NCBI GenBank assembly: GCA_017522685.1
Contig: JAFWYN010000026.1
Location: forward strand, 1-64,000
Source of the DNA: Lachnospiraceae bacterium
Lineage (GTDB): Bacteria; Bacillota_A; Clostridia; Lachnospirales; Lachnospiraceae
Direction of reading: 5' to 3'
DNA length: 64,000 nucleotides
Part shown: positions 50,716-60,454 of the stretch, one piece after another
Position numbering within the stretch: the first letter of the stretch is position 1
Layout of the letters: each line of letters opens with the position of its first letter
Notes under the pieces: generated by a model
Databases searched by the model: none
What the model saw: only the letters and a program-made list of their open reading frames with translations
Told to the model about the DNA's origin: nothing
Made by a program: the position numbers and the translations under genes

Positions 50716-52539
50716 ATGAGAGAAAAATGGAAGAAGAGAACAGAGAATTTTAAGTTCCTGTTCTGTAATTTATATACCTATCAAAAGACAGGTTTTCTGT
50801 TACCCTTGCAAGGCTGTTTGGCCAAGGTGGCCCTGGCATTGGTGACCATATATATTCCGAAGCGGATATTGGATCTGCTGGAAGGACAGGCGGATTTGGA
50901 TATCCTGTTAAAGGAGGTGCTGGTGTTATCGGTTTTAATGGCAGCAGCTTCCGTGTGGAATAACAACACCCACAATGCAGTGGACAAATGTTCCCAGACC
51001 TTTCTTTACAGAAGGCTGATTCCCATGTGGCAACGGGGAATGATGACCATGGATTATGAAATATTGACTTCGCCGGTCGGAAAGGTAGCGGCTGAGAAAG
51101 CCAGAAACACCATAGAAAGTCCTAACAGAGGTGTGGTAAGTTATTTGCCGGCTTGTACAAAGGTGCTGGAGAGCCTGGCAGGCCTGATATCCTTCAGTGT
51201 CATTATCGGAAGCTTACATCCGGGGATTTTGGCAGTGCTGTTATTATTCTTTTTGTTTGAGATGGGGTATGCTTCCAAAATGGAGGAAAGAAAGCATGGC
51301 TTGCAGGACAAACGTGCCACAGTCACGGGAAAGTTAAATTATCTGGCTTATGGGACCAAAGGCATGCAGGAGGGAAAGGACATTCGCATCTATGGTATGG
51401 TTCCCTGGCTGAAATCCATAATGACAACAGTGGTAAAGGAAAAGGATAAGATAGAGACGCGGGCTGCCACGTATCAGTTGAGAAGTCTTGTGTTGACCGG
51501 AGTTCTGATCCTTTTGAGAGACGGCTTGGCATATGGATATTTGATATATTGCTTTTTATATACTCCTATGCAGATTGGTGATTTTGCATTGTATTTTGCA
51601 GCCATTACCGGGCTGGGAAATTGGTTGACCGGATTGGTTGGAAGCATGGGAGGATTCCTGGAAGCAGATTATTTTGTGGAAAGCTTTCGGGAGTTTATGG
51701 AACTGCCCGCACCTTTGGAAAAGGGGGTTACGGAAGAATGCCTGAAAGCGCCCTATACCTTTACCTTTGAGAATGTATCTTTTTCCTATGTGCAGGAAGG
51801 AGAGAAGAAGCAGGAGATACCGGTGTTTCGAAATTTGAATCTTACTATAGCACCAAAAGAAAAATTGGCGATTGTGGGGGTGAACGGAGCAGGCAAGACC
51901 ACTCTGGTCAAACTCCTTTGCGGCATGGTCAGTCCCAAAGAAGGCCGAGTATTGGTGAATGGTATTGATATAAAAGAGATACCCAAGAAGGAATACTTTA
52001 AGCTTTTTTCGGCGGTGTTCCAAGATTCCGGTGTTTTGCCTGTCAGTATAGCAGAGAATGTGATGCTGAATGTTCGGGAGACGCAGGATGTGAAAAACAT
52101 GTGGCATGTGCTGCGTCAGGCCGGTTTAGAAGAGGTGGTGAAGCAGCTGCCGGAACAAGAAATGACCCGATTGGTCAAAGAGGTTTCACGGGAGGGAACG
52201 GAGCTATCCGGCGGTCAATTGCAAAGATTATTGCTGGCCAGAGCCCTTTATAAGAATGCACCGGTCTTGCTTTTGGACGAGCCCACCGCTGCATTGGACC
52301 CTGTAGCGGAAAGTGAAATCTATGAGCAGTACCATCAGTTTACAGAAGAAAAGAGCGCTGTGTTTATCTCCCACAGACTGGCCTCCACCGGATTTTGTGA
52401 CCGGATTATTTTCCTGGAAGAGGGCAGTGTTTTGGAAGAAGGTAGTCATGAAGAACTGTTAAAGGCCGGCGGGAAATATGCCGGGATGTTCCGGGTGCAA
52501 AGTCGGTACTACCAAAAGGAAGGGAGTGTGATTGGCTGA
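50716..52539 (+). CDS. ABC exporter half-transporter, first subunit
   Basis: The 607-residue protein has an N-terminal membrane domain (residues 1-330, six helices) and an ABC ATPase: Walker A GVNGAGKTT, signature LSGGQLQR, Walker B VLLLDEPTAALDP and the H-loop His in ISHRLAS. It overlaps the next half-transporter gene (TGATG), and the two surely form a heterodimer. Substrates of such exporters include drugs, lipids and peptides; none can be assigned. GAGAAAGG lies before ATG 50716. The frame upstream covers only the leader. Confidence 0.9.
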   Translation: MREKWKKRTENFKFLFCNLYTYQKTGFLLPLQGCLAKVALALVTIYIPKRILDLLEGQADLDILLKEVLVLSVLMAAASVWNNNTHNAVDKCSQTFLYRRLIPMWQRGMMTMDYEILTSPVGKVAAEKARNTIESPNRGVVSYLPACTKVLESLAGLISFSVIIGSLHPGILAVLLLFFLFEMGYASKMEERKHGLQDKRATVTGKLNYLAYGTKGMQEGKDIRIYGMVPWLKSIMTTVVKEKDKIETRAATYQLRSLVLTGVLILLRDGLAYGYLIYCFLYTPMQIGDFALYFAAITGLGNWLTGLVGSMGGFLEADYFVESFREFMELPAPLEKGVTEECLKAPYTFTFENVSFSYVQEGEKKQEIPVFRNLNLTIAPKEKLAIVGVNGAGKTTLVKLLCGMVSPKEGRVLVNGIDIKEIPKKEYFKLFSAVFQDSGVLPVSIAENVMLNVRETQDVKNMWHVLRQAGLEEVVKQLPEQEMTRLVKEVSREGTELSGGQLQRLLLARALYKNAPVLLLDEPTAALDPVAESEIYEQYHQFTEEKSAVFISHRLASTGFCDRIIFLEEGSVLEEGSHEELLKAGGKYAGMFRVQSRYYQKEGSVIG

Positions 52540-54392
52540 TGAGAAAGAACGGAAGAACCGTAAAAGAAGATTTAAGACTGATTCGCCGAGGTATCAAAGA
52601 ATTTCGCACATTGCTTCCCGGACAGATGGGAATGGTATTTTGGAAATGTATTTTGGCAGCAGGCATTCCCTATATCGGCGTAATCCTGATGACAAGCGTT
52701 GTGAATGAACTGACAGGAGTGCAGGATAAAAAGCGTTTGTTGACTTATGTGAGTGTTGCTTTGGGTGCCACTTTTCTTTGTTATATTTGTAAGATTTTTT
52801 TGGAGGCGAAAATCTCCGTGGGATACAGCAGACTATTCAGCAGCCATGAATTATTACTGACCCAAAAGGCCTATGGTATGCCCTACGAGTATTTGGAAAA
52901 GAGTAGCGTTCGTGAGTTGAGAGATAAGGTGTCCGGTACCATTGATTTGTCCGGCGGCGGTATGGCCAGTTTGTACTGGGATATGGAGGTGGTTTTCACC
53001 AACCTGTGTTCCGCAGGAATCGCTTTGGTGTTATGCATGAGTATGCTGGTGCAGTTGTGCCGGGGCAATGCCGGAGAGAAGGAAATAGCAGTATCTGTAT
53101 TGGGCTTAATCGTCTTAGTGATATTTTGTGCGCATATATCTTGCAAGATGACCGGTAAGCGATTTGATGTGAACTTTGAAGTGTTTGAGGAGGGGGCAAA
53201 GTATATCCGAGTGGGTGATTTCTATACAAGGGAATACTTGTCTACGGATGCAGGCGCCTTGGACAGTCGTATGTTCGCCCAGGAAGAACTGGTGCTTAAA
53301 GAAAGTCAGAAGCATTGCTTCGAGCATTTTGCCACCGGCAAAGAAAAGGAACTGAATGCAGTAAACCGCTATGACGGTGTAAAGCTGATTTGCGCGGCTG
53401 TTTGCGGCGGATGTGTGTATGGTCTGATTGGCTGGCATACCCTACAGGGGACTATGGGAATCGGGCAGGTGCTGATGCAATATGCGGCAGTTACGGGACT
53501 GATTTTGGCACTCAGTGAATTGGCACAAATCTGGACGGACCTTCGTAATAATAATGAGCATCTTATTAACTTCTTTGCCTTTATGGATTTGCCGGAGGAA
53601 GAGGAGTCTGCTTCTAAAGTGACGCAAAGAACGGAATACGCAGTAAAAAGCATTCGTTTTGAAGGGGTGTCCTTTGCTTATCCCGGGACGGAAAGAAAAG
53701 TGCTACAGGATATCAGCTTGGAAATCACGGTCGGAGAGAGTTTAGCCATGGTGGGCAGGAACGGTTCCGGAAAAAGTACACTAATCAAGCTTTTGTGCGG
53801 TTTTTATGAGCCGACTGAAGGGCGGATTCTGTTAAATGATAAGGATATCCGGGAATATCCGGCGGATGAATACAGGAAGTATTTGAGTACCGTATTTCAG
53901 GATTTTGCTATATTCGCATTTGCCCTGGGAGAAAATGTGGCAGCTACAGGGGAATATTCGAAAGAGCGCGTGGAGAAGGCTCTGGAGCAGGCAGGTTTGG
54001 CTGAAAAGTGCAAGAAACTGCCCAAAGGCTTGCAACAATGTATTTCAAATGCTTTTGAGAAGGATGGCGTGAATCTGTCAGGGGGAGAGGCCCAGAAACT
54101 GGCTATCGCCAGGGCACTTTATAAGGATGCACCGATTATGATTCTGGATGAGCCCACGGCGGCTTTAGACCCTTACGCGGAAGCGCAAGTTTATCAGCAA
54201 TTTCAGAGACTGGCAGAAGGGAAAACACTCATATCCATCAGTCACAGATTATCCTCCTGCAGAATGTGTGAGCGTATCTTGGTACTGGAGGATGGAAAGC
54301 TGATACAAAGCGGTACCCATGAGGAATTGCTGCAGGATATGCAGGGAAGGTACTTCGAGATGTGGGAAAAACAGGCGCAGTATTATCGGTGA
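52539..54392 (+). CDS. ABC exporter half-transporter, second subunit
   Basis: The 617-residue partner has the same layout. Six helices are followed by an ATPase with Walker A GRNGSGKST, signature LSGGEAQK, Walker B IMILDEPTAALDP and the H-loop in ISHRLSS. Its start codon overlaps the stop of the first subunit, giving tight coupling. A Gly-rich ECL-like region (residues about 125-175) differs from the partner, so the dimer is asymmetric. Both signature motifs look intact, so neither ATP site is clearly degenerate. Confidence 0.9.
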   Translation: MRKNGRTVKEDLRLIRRGIKEFRTLLPGQMGMVFWKCILAAGIPYIGVILMTSVVNELTGVQDKKRLLTYVSVALGATFLCYICKIFLEAKISVGYSRLFSSHELLLTQKAYGMPYEYLEKSSVRELRDKVSGTIDLSGGGMASLYWDMEVVFTNLCSAGIALVLCMSMLVQLCRGNAGEKEIAVSVLGLIVLVIFCAHISCKMTGKRFDVNFEVFEEGAKYIRVGDFYTREYLSTDAGALDSRMFAQEELVLKESQKHCFEHFATGKEKELNAVNRYDGVKLICAAVCGGCVYGLIGWHTLQGTMGIGQVLMQYAAVTGLILALSELAQIWTDLRNNNEHLINFFAFMDLPEEEESASKVTQRTEYAVKSIRFEGVSFAYPGTERKVLQDISLEITVGESLAMVGRNGSGKSTLIKLLCGFYEPTEGRILLNDKDIREYPADEYRKYLSTVFQDFAIFAFALGENVAATGEYSKERVEKALEQAGLAEKCKKLPKGLQQCISNAFEKDGVNLSGGEAQKLAIARALYKDAPIMILDEPTAALDPYAEAQVYQQFQRLAEGKTLISISHRLSSCRMCERILVLEDGKLIQSGTHEELLQDMQGRYFEMWEKQAQYYR

Positions 54393-54401
54393 TGGCCGGG
54401 T

Positions 54402-55076
54402 TTGACGTATAATGTTGTGTATGGTATACTGGTTGTGGTAATAATATTGGGGGGTGCTTGTTTGGAAGAGAAGAAGCAGTGTAATCGAAAGAAAATACTA
54501 TTTATGATTTCCCTGATTCCATATGCAGTGTTTGGTGTGTGGGGCCTGATAAATTGCGTGATATGCAGTGTGGACAGAAAGTGTTTGGATTTGTATGCGT
54601 TTATCGAACCGGTAGCTGATTTTTGGGTAGATACTATAATAGACCTAAATCCATTTTTTATGGCAGTGATTATATTTGCAATCGGTTATCCGATTTATTA
54701 TTTGTTGGATATTGCCGCAAAAAGTAAGGGTACTGTTATAAAAGCGCCGGGGAAGGATAAGGTTGACATCCTTTTTCTTCTGTATTTGTTTAGCTTTATA
54801 CCATATCTGTATTTAGTGTGGTCAGGTATCTTTGGGATAGAGTTTGGCTTCTTTTATAGCAGTTCTACATATTATGGATTCAGGGCAATCGCACTTTCTT
54901 TTATGATGGGAAGTATCATAGCGGTTTATCCTATTTGTATGATTTTTCAGTTGATATATACACTGAAAAGATATACAAGTTTCAGCGAAAGGCAGAAAAA
55001 ACTGATAAAGATACTGTGGTCGGCATTGATATTGTTATTGCTGGTACCGTCTTTATTATATGCAATGTTTGGTTAG
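54402..55076 (+). CDS. Hypothetical membrane protein downstream of the ABC exporter
   Basis: The 224-residue protein has about five or six hydrophobic helices and a basic cytoplasmic loop; I recognise no family. The frame has no ATG near its beginning. TTG 54402 or GTG 54417 are the likely starts, and neither has a good ribosome binding site, so the first residues are uncertain. It follows the exporter genes by ten bases and is probably in their transcript. A role as accessory or immunity protein to the exporter is only a possibility. Confidence 0.6.
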   Translation: MTYNVVYGILVVVIILGGACLEEKKQCNRKKILFMISLIPYAVFGVWGLINCVICSVDRKCLDLYAFIEPVADFWVDTIIDLNPFFMAVIIFAIGYPIYYLLDIAAKSKGTVIKAPGKDKVDILFLLYLFSFIPYLYLVWSGIFGIEFGFFYSSSTYYGFRAIALSFMMGSIIAVYPICMIFQLIYTLKRYTSFSERQKKLIKILWSALILLLLVPSLLYAMFG

Positions 55077-55214
55077 GTGTGCTGCGAGGATATCCTCGCA
55101 GCATTTTAATGTATAAAAACCCGAAGACAAATCACAAAAAGTCCACAAAATGTCAGAAAACAATTTACTAATTTGCGGATTTGTATTATACTTAACAATA
55201 GGTGGTATAGGCTT

Positions 55215-56288
55215 ATGAAAGAAATAATACTGGATAAAACGAACAGCAAAATAATCGGAAGAAGCTTACTTTTAGGTGAAAACAGGTGGGTGGCACTATC
55301 CGGTGCCGGTGTGGCTTTTTCCTTTCAGGGTAAATATTTAAAAATCACCCTTCTGGGTAGCAATCGTTCTTATGTAACAGAGGATGACAGTGAGTATGCC
55401 AGATTTGCGGTACTTTTGGATGGAGTCCGTGTGTTAGATGATGTAATTGACCGACCCAAGAAGTTTTATGAGATTATCCGTGAAGAACAGGAAAAATGCT
55501 GTGAGATACAGATTATTAAGCTTTCGGAAGCCCCCATGTCTGCCATGGCCATAGCACCTATCGAGTGTGACGAGGATGCTGTAATAAGTCCCTTGGCACC
55601 TAAGATGCATTCCATAGAGTTTATAGGAGATTCCATTACCTGCGGTTACGGAGTGGATGAAACCCTGGCAGAGGACCATGTTTTTTCTACCAAAACAGAG
55701 GATGTGACCAAGGCATATGCTTACAAAACAGCACAGCTTTTGGATGCGGATTACAGTATGTTTTCCTGTAGCGGATATGGGATTATATCGGGCTATACGG
55801 GTGACCCTGAAGTGCGGACAGCAGATGAACTGATACCGCCTTATTATGAATCACAATGCTTTTCCAGAGATGATTTCGGTGAGGCCGGGAAGCCGGACAA
55901 GTTACCTTGGGATTTCTCGGAGTATCAGCCGGAGGTAGTGGTGATTAATCTGGGGACCAATGATTACAGCTTCTGTCAGGATACGGAGTGGAAGCAGGAA
56001 GAGTACCGCCGGAAGTATACAGAGTTTATAAAGGTGGTTCGTAAGAACAACCCCAAGGCATATATTTTTGCTGTGCTGGGACTGATGGGGGACGGATTGT
56101 ATGAGAAACTCTGTCAGGCAGTGGCTGATTATAGGGAGCATACCGGTGATATCCGTATTGCCGCAGTGCATATTCCGGAACAGAATCCGGAAGACGGATA
56201 TGCAGTGGATTGGCATCCCTTGCCCAAGTCTCACATCATGGCAGCAGAGGTAGTAGCCCGGGTGGTACGTGAAATCTTGGGATGGTAG
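55215..56288 (+). CDS. SGNH/GDSL hydrolase of the CE2 acetyl-esterase type
   Basis: The 357-residue protein has an N-terminal jelly roll (residues 1-120) and a C-terminal SGNH domain. The SGNH blocks are GDSITCGYG (nucleophile Ser), GYG in CSGYGIISGY, GTNDYS and the His in DWHPLPKSH. This layout matches carbohydrate esterase family 2, which removes acetyl groups from xylan or glucomannan. No signal peptide is seen, so it likely acts on imported oligosaccharides. ATG 55215 is preferred to the longer open frame because of AGGTGG nearby. Confidence 0.87.
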   Translation: MKEIILDKTNSKIIGRSLLLGENRWVALSGAGVAFSFQGKYLKITLLGSNRSYVTEDDSEYARFAVLLDGVRVLDDVIDRPKKFYEIIREEQEKCCEIQIIKLSEAPMSAMAIAPIECDEDAVISPLAPKMHSIEFIGDSITCGYGVDETLAEDHVFSTKTEDVTKAYAYKTAQLLDADYSMFSCSGYGIISGYTGDPEVRTADELIPPYYESQCFSRDDFGEAGKPDKLPWDFSEYQPEVVVINLGTNDYSFCQDTEWKQEEYRRKYTEFIKVVRKNNPKAYIFAVLGLMGDGLYEKLCQAVADYREHTGDIRIAAVHIPEQNPEDGYAVDWHPLPKSHIMAAEVVARVVREILGW

Positions 56289-56354
56289 TACGTATGTTAT
56301 TGAGAACTATAAAGTGTTGAAAATTATAGATTTACATATAAAGGAGAGATTTAT

Positions 56355-57581
56355 ATGTTAGTAACTTTAGTACCCTTATTTGATGAATATATGGTGATTC
56401 GTGCCTATTCTTTGTTTACGCAGAAGTCTAATTTCTTCCTGCATCCCAGCTTGTTGGGAACAGGACATTTAGACGGTGCAGGCCGTGTGGATGGTCTGGA
56501 AGTGATTCAGAATATGGGCATTGAGACCTTGTCCAATGTAAATGAGGTTTTTGTGCCGGTCAACAATTTATCATTGTTTTCGGATTTGCAGGCACAATGT
56601 GATGCACCGCCGGATAATTTAGTACTTTTAATAGACCATGGTGTAAAGCCGGAGCCCATGTATTTGGAACGTATTAAAGAACTAAAGAACATTGGTTATC
56701 GTTTTGCTATGCAGAGATTGCTGGTACATGAATTTCAGGCATATACGGAAGTACTGAAGCTGATGGACTTTGTATTTTTGAATCATAAGAAGGTGGATTT
56801 GCAAAAGGCTACCATCTATTTCAGTAAACTGTTTCCGAATATTAGGATTTGTGCGGTGGAGGTGGATGATTCTGCAAGCTATGAAAAGCTAAAAACCACC
56901 ACCAGCTGTAAGCTTTTTGAGGGTAATTTCTATCAATTGCCGGTAACCAGCGGACAAAAGGATGTATCTCCCTTAAAGGTAAACTATATTGAGCTTTTGA
57001 ATATTGTAAATGACGACGATTTTGATCTGACCAAGGCTGCGGATATTATCGGCAGGGACCCGGCTCTTACCATTTCCCTGCTTCGTATGGTAAATAATAT
57101 GGCGGTACTTTCTGAGATTACTTCCATCCGTCATGCAGCAGCCATGCTGGGACAAAAGGAATTGAAGAAGTGGATTACCACGGCGGTGATGAAAGAGCTG
57201 TGTGCGGACAAACCCAACGAAATCACCCGTCTTACCATGCTTCGTGCAAAATTCATGGAGAATCTGGCAAAGCCTTTCGAAATGGCTATGCTGTCTCAGG
57301 AACTGTTTATGCTTGGTTTGTTCTCCGTATTGGATGTTATCCTGGATCAGAATATGGAAGAAGCCCTCAAATTGGTTCGCTTACCTAAGAGTGTCAATGA
57401 GGCATTGCTGTATAAATCCGGAAAATATGCGGAAGTTTATGAATTTATGCTTCATTATGAGAAGGGTAACTGGCAGGAGGTTTCCCGCCAGCTGATATTA
57501 AGGGATATCGATGTAAACCGTATTTATCAGGCCTATACAGATGCCTTGATTTGGTATCGTAAGTTGATTTTAGGAAAATAG
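56355..57581 (+). CDS. HDOD-domain signalling protein with degenerate EAL half
   Basis: The 408-residue protein resembles the YuxH type. The N-terminal half (residues 1-200) follows the EAL fold but lacks the E-A-L and metal residues, keeping only the final CKLFEGNFYQLP-like turn. The C-terminal half is an HDOD domain (ELLNIVNDDDFDLTKAADIIGRDPALTISLLRMVN; SIRHAAAMLGQKELKKWI). It is probably a non-catalytic signalling protein, possibly sensing cyclic-di-GMP or a partner. AAAGGAGAG lies six bases before the ATG. It is monocistronic with a terminator. Confidence 0.87.
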   Translation: MLVTLVPLFDEYMVIRAYSLFTQKSNFFLHPSLLGTGHLDGAGRVDGLEVIQNMGIETLSNVNEVFVPVNNLSLFSDLQAQCDAPPDNLVLLIDHGVKPEPMYLERIKELKNIGYRFAMQRLLVHEFQAYTEVLKLMDFVFLNHKKVDLQKATIYFSKLFPNIRICAVEVDDSASYEKLKTTTSCKLFEGNFYQLPVTSGQKDVSPLKVNYIELLNIVNDDDFDLTKAADIIGRDPALTISLLRMVNNMAVLSEITSIRHAAAMLGQKELKKWITTAVMKELCADKPNEITRLTMLRAKFMENLAKPFEMAMLSQELFMLGLFSVLDVILDQNMEEALKLVRLPKSVNEALLYKSGKYAEVYEFMLHYEKGNWQEVSRQLILRDIDVNRIYQAYTDALIWYRKLILGK

Positions 57582-57588
57582 TAAAGCG

Positions 57589-57624
57589 AAAAGTGAAAAA
57601 TCCATGATTTTTCACTTTTCTTTA
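57589..57624 (+). terminator. Intrinsic terminator of the HDOD gene
   Basis: AAAAGTGAAAAAT (57589-57601) and ATTTTTCACTTTT (57607-57619) form a perfect stem followed by CTTT. It overlaps the leader of rarA. Confidence 0.75.
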
Positions 57625-57645
57625 GGTAATGATTCGGAGGATAGT

Positions 57646-58974
57646 ATGGATTTATTTGAATATATGAGGTCGACCAATATGGAAAGGGAATCCCCTCTGG
57701 CGGCCAGAATGCGCCCACGTACTTTGGATGAGGTAGTAGGTCAGGAGCATATTATCGGCAAGGATAAGCTGTTGTATCGTGCCATTAAAGCAGATAAAGT
57801 AAGTTCCGTTATTTTTTACGGACCTCCCGGTACCGGTAAGACTACTCTTGCCAAGGTGATTGCCAATACCACCAGTGCAGAGTTTACTCAGATTAATGCT
57901 ACCGTTGCCGGCAAGAAGGATATGGAAGAGGTCATAGCAAAGGCCAAGGATTTGCAGGGCATGTACGGAAAGCGTACCATTCTTTTTATTGATGAGATTC
58001 ATCGTTTTAACAAGGGTCAGCAGGATTATCTGCTTCCTTTTGTGGAGGACGGTACCATTGTGTTGATTGGTGCAACCACAGAGAATCCATATTTTGAAGT
58101 GAATAGTGCGTTGATTTCCAGGTCCATTATTTTTGAGCTGGAGCCTATCCCTAGGGAAGCCATTAAGGAGCTACTGCGTAAGGCGGTTTATGATGCGGAG
58201 CGGGGGATGGGAAGCTATAATGCAGAGATAGATGAGGATGCTTTGGATTTTCTGGCGGATATTTCCGGGGGAGATGCCAGACATGCTTTGAATGCCATCG
58301 AACTGGGCGTTATGACTACCAATCGGTCAGAAGACGGCAAGATTCATATTACACTGGATGTGGCCCAGGAGTGTATCCAAAAGCGTGCCGTTCGCTATGA
58401 CAAAAACGGTGATAATCATTATGATACCATATCCGCCTTTATTAAGAGTATGCGTGGCTCCGATGCGGATGCTGCCGTGTATTATCTGGCAAGGATGCTG
58501 TATGCGGGCGAAAGTGTGACCTTTATCGCCAGACGTATTATGATTTGTGCGTCAGAGGATGTGGGCAATGCAGACCCCATGGCTTTGGTAGTAGCTACCA
58601 ATGCGTCCATGGCTGTGGAACGAATCGGTATGCCGGAAGCACAGATTATTCTGTCACAGGCGGCAGCCTATGTGGCCAGTGCACCGAAAAGCAACGCCTC
58701 CTGTAATGCTATTTTTGATGCTAAGGCAGAAGTGGAACGAACCGGCAACTTACCCATTCCTACCCATTTGCAGGATGCCCATTATAAGGGGGCTGCAAAG
58801 CTGGGACACGGAATCGGCTACAAATATGCCCATGAATATAAAAACCATTATGTGAAGCAGCAGTATCTGCCCTATGAATTGTCCGGCAAGGAATTTTATA
58901 AACCTACGGGCAATGGGTATGAACAGAAAATCAGGGAGCATATGAAGAAGTTAAAAGAAGAAGCAGAAGAATAG
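57646..58974 (+). CDS. rarA: Replication-associated recombination protein RarA/MgsA
   Basis: The 442-residue AAA+ ATPase has LAARMRPRTLDEVVGQEHI, Walker A GPPGTGKTT, Walker B LFIDEIHRF, sensor 1 GATTENP and the MgsA C-terminal tetramerisation region (SASVDVGNADP-like text; HYKGAAKLGHGIGYKYAH). It acts at stalled replication forks and loads or remodels DNA with SSB. CGGAGG seven bases before ATG 57646 fixes the start. Confidence 0.95.
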   Translation: MDLFEYMRSTNMERESPLAARMRPRTLDEVVGQEHIIGKDKLLYRAIKADKVSSVIFYGPPGTGKTTLAKVIANTTSAEFTQINATVAGKKDMEEVIAKAKDLQGMYGKRTILFIDEIHRFNKGQQDYLLPFVEDGTIVLIGATTENPYFEVNSALISRSIIFELEPIPREAIKELLRKAVYDAERGMGSYNAEIDEDALDFLADISGGDARHALNAIELGVMTTNRSEDGKIHITLDVAQECIQKRAVRYDKNGDNHYDTISAFIKSMRGSDADAAVYYLARMLYAGESVTFIARRIMICASEDVGNADPMALVVATNASMAVERIGMPEAQIILSQAAAYVASAPKSNASCNAIFDAKAEVERTGNLPIPTHLQDAHYKGAAKLGHGIGYKYAHEYKNHYVKQQYLPYELSGKEFYKPTGNGYEQKIREHMKKLKEEAEE

Positions 58975-58987
58975 TGAGGATAGAATA

Positions 58988-59017
58988 AGAGCAGTTGTTC
59001 ATCAGAACAGCTGCTCT
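58988..59017. terminator. Hairpin between convergent rarA and DUF4364 genes
   Basis: AGAGCAGTTGTTC and GAACAGCTGCTCT flank a four-base loop. It overlaps the last codons of the minus-strand gene. T tracts are short. Confidence 0.55.
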
Positions 59018-59517
59018 ATTAAGTATTGATAAATCATTTGATTTTTTTCCAACCAATTGTCACAGATGGAAGAGGCCATTTCCTTGTTGGGAACGGATAT
59101 GGTCAGGTCTATCAGATGAATGCCTCTTTCCTTGGCAATCAGATGGGCCTCATATTCGCCGGAAGTGGCTTTGTAGTAGTCGCTTGTAACGGATACCTCT
59201 TCCCGAAGGGAATATTCCTTTTCCTGAAAAAAGGTATGAATCTCGCTTTTGATGGCGGGACTGATACGGTTTTCAAAGAAGTGAAGGGTTTCGGTACCTT
59301 CGGAGGTAATGGTCAGATGGGTACGATTATTATCGGAGCGGGTAGTAACCAGCCCGGTATCGGCCAGTTCGCCGATGACCTGTTGCAATGTCAGAAAATT
59401 GGTATACTCTTTTTCCAGAATAAAATCGCTGATCTGTGCAGTTGTCAGGGGAAAGGTCACTCTGTCCAGCATATACAGAACGATTAATTTATAGAGTGTC
59501 AATGGATCCTGTAGCAT
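59002..59517 (-). CDS. DUF4364 family protein
   Basis: The 171-residue protein starts MLQDPLTLYKLIVLYMLDR and has a winged-helix-like N-terminal half (FPLTTAQISDFILEKEYTNFLTLQQVIGELADTGLV). That suggests DNA binding, as annotated for DUF4364 by recollection. The C-terminal half is alpha/beta with no motif. GGGAGA lies before ATG 59517. Its start overlaps the end of the upstream yhcC gene by 29 bases, and it is last in the malic enzyme operon on the minus strand. Confidence 0.87.
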   Translation of the reverse strand: MLQDPLTLYKLIVLYMLDRVTFPLTTAQISDFILEKEYTNFLTLQQVIGELADTGLVTTRSDNNRTHLTITSEGTETLHFFENRISPAIKSEIHTFFQEKEYSLREEVSVTSDYYKATSGEYEAHLIAKERGIHLIDLTISVPNKEMASSICDNWLEKNQMIYQYLIEQLF

Positions 59518-60454
59518 GAAATAATCTCCCTTGATAAGCATTTGTCAGTTTCATTTGCCTATGCAGGCTGTTCAGGACATCCCTTTTATTCAGGCTCCAC
59601 CGAGGAGCCAATAAGATGTCTTTGGGACCGTCACCGGTTAATCTGTGGACGATGATGTCAGGGGAAAGATATTCCAGACATTTGATTAATATGTCCAGAT
59701 ATTCTTCCTTGTCATACGTACGGATTTTGTTTGCACGATATTCATCCGCCAAATCCGTCCCTTCCAGTATATGCAAAAGCTGCAGCTTGATACCAAAAGG
59801 GTGCAGGTGATTCAGATACTGTATGGTCTCATATATCATATCCGGTGTTTCACCGGGAAGTCCCAATATCACATGAACAATATAGGGAATATTACGGGCG
59901 TATAAATTCTTCACGGCTTCTTCAAAGCAGGAGAGTGGATAACCTCTACGGATATAGGAGGCAGTCCCTTCGTGAATGGTCTGTAATCCCAGTTCTATCC
60001 AAAGAAATTTCTCAGGAAAGTCGGTTTGCAATTCATTTAATAAGTCCAATACTTCATTGCCCAGACAATCGGGTCTGGTGGCGATGGAGATGCCGCAGAC
60101 TTCCGGATGGGAAAGGGCCTCGGCATAGATGCGACGTAAATATCCGACAGGGGCATAGGTATTGGTATAAGCCTGAAAATATGCAATGTAATGCTCGCCG
60201 ATATTTTTGTCTCCAAACAGTTTTTTTCCCTGTTCCAATTGTGCTGTGATAGAGTCTCCGGTGGCGGCAAAATCTCCGCTTCCGCCCGCACTGCAAAAAA
60301 TACAGCCCCGGGTGTCCAGGGTGCCGTCACGGTTAGGACAGGTCATACCTGCATTTATGGCTATTTTATAGCATTTGTGTCCGTATCTGTTTTTCAGGTA
60401 AGCGTCCAAAGAATAATAGGGCTTACCATGCCATGTAGTGTTTGTGCCGAACAT
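59489..60454 (-). CDS. Radical SAM protein, TIGR01212/YhcC family
   Basis: The 321-residue protein has the unusual cluster-binding spacing of this family: CPNRDGTLDTRGCIFCS, that is C-x11-C-x2-C. It also has AYFQAYTNTYAPV and IATRPDCL. It should bind a 4Fe-4S cluster and S-adenosylmethionine. The substrate is unknown, although a role related to tRNA or other RNA modification has been suggested for relatives. Its ATG overlaps the malic enzyme stop by one base (TAATG), a clear coupling. Confidence 0.9.
   Translation of the reverse strand: MFGTNTTWHGKPYYSLDAYLKNRYGHKCYKIAINAGMTCPNRDGTLDTRGCIFCSAGGSGDFAATGDSITAQLEQGKKLFGDKNIGEHYIAYFQAYTNTYAPVGYLRRIYAEALSHPEVCGISIATRPDCLGNEVLDLLNELQTDFPEKFLWIELGLQTIHEGTASYIRRGYPLSCFEEAVKNLYARNIPYIVHVILGLPGETPDMIYETIQYLNHLHPFGIKLQLLHILEGTDLADEYRANKIRTYDKEEYLDILIKCLEYLSPDIIVHRLTGDGPKDILLAPRWSLNKRDVLNSLHRQMKLTNAYQGRLFHATGSIDTL

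Noticed and set aside
59026..59487. Plus-strand 153-codon frame opposite DUF4364
   Set aside because: Exact antisense shadow of a recognisable minus-strand gene.
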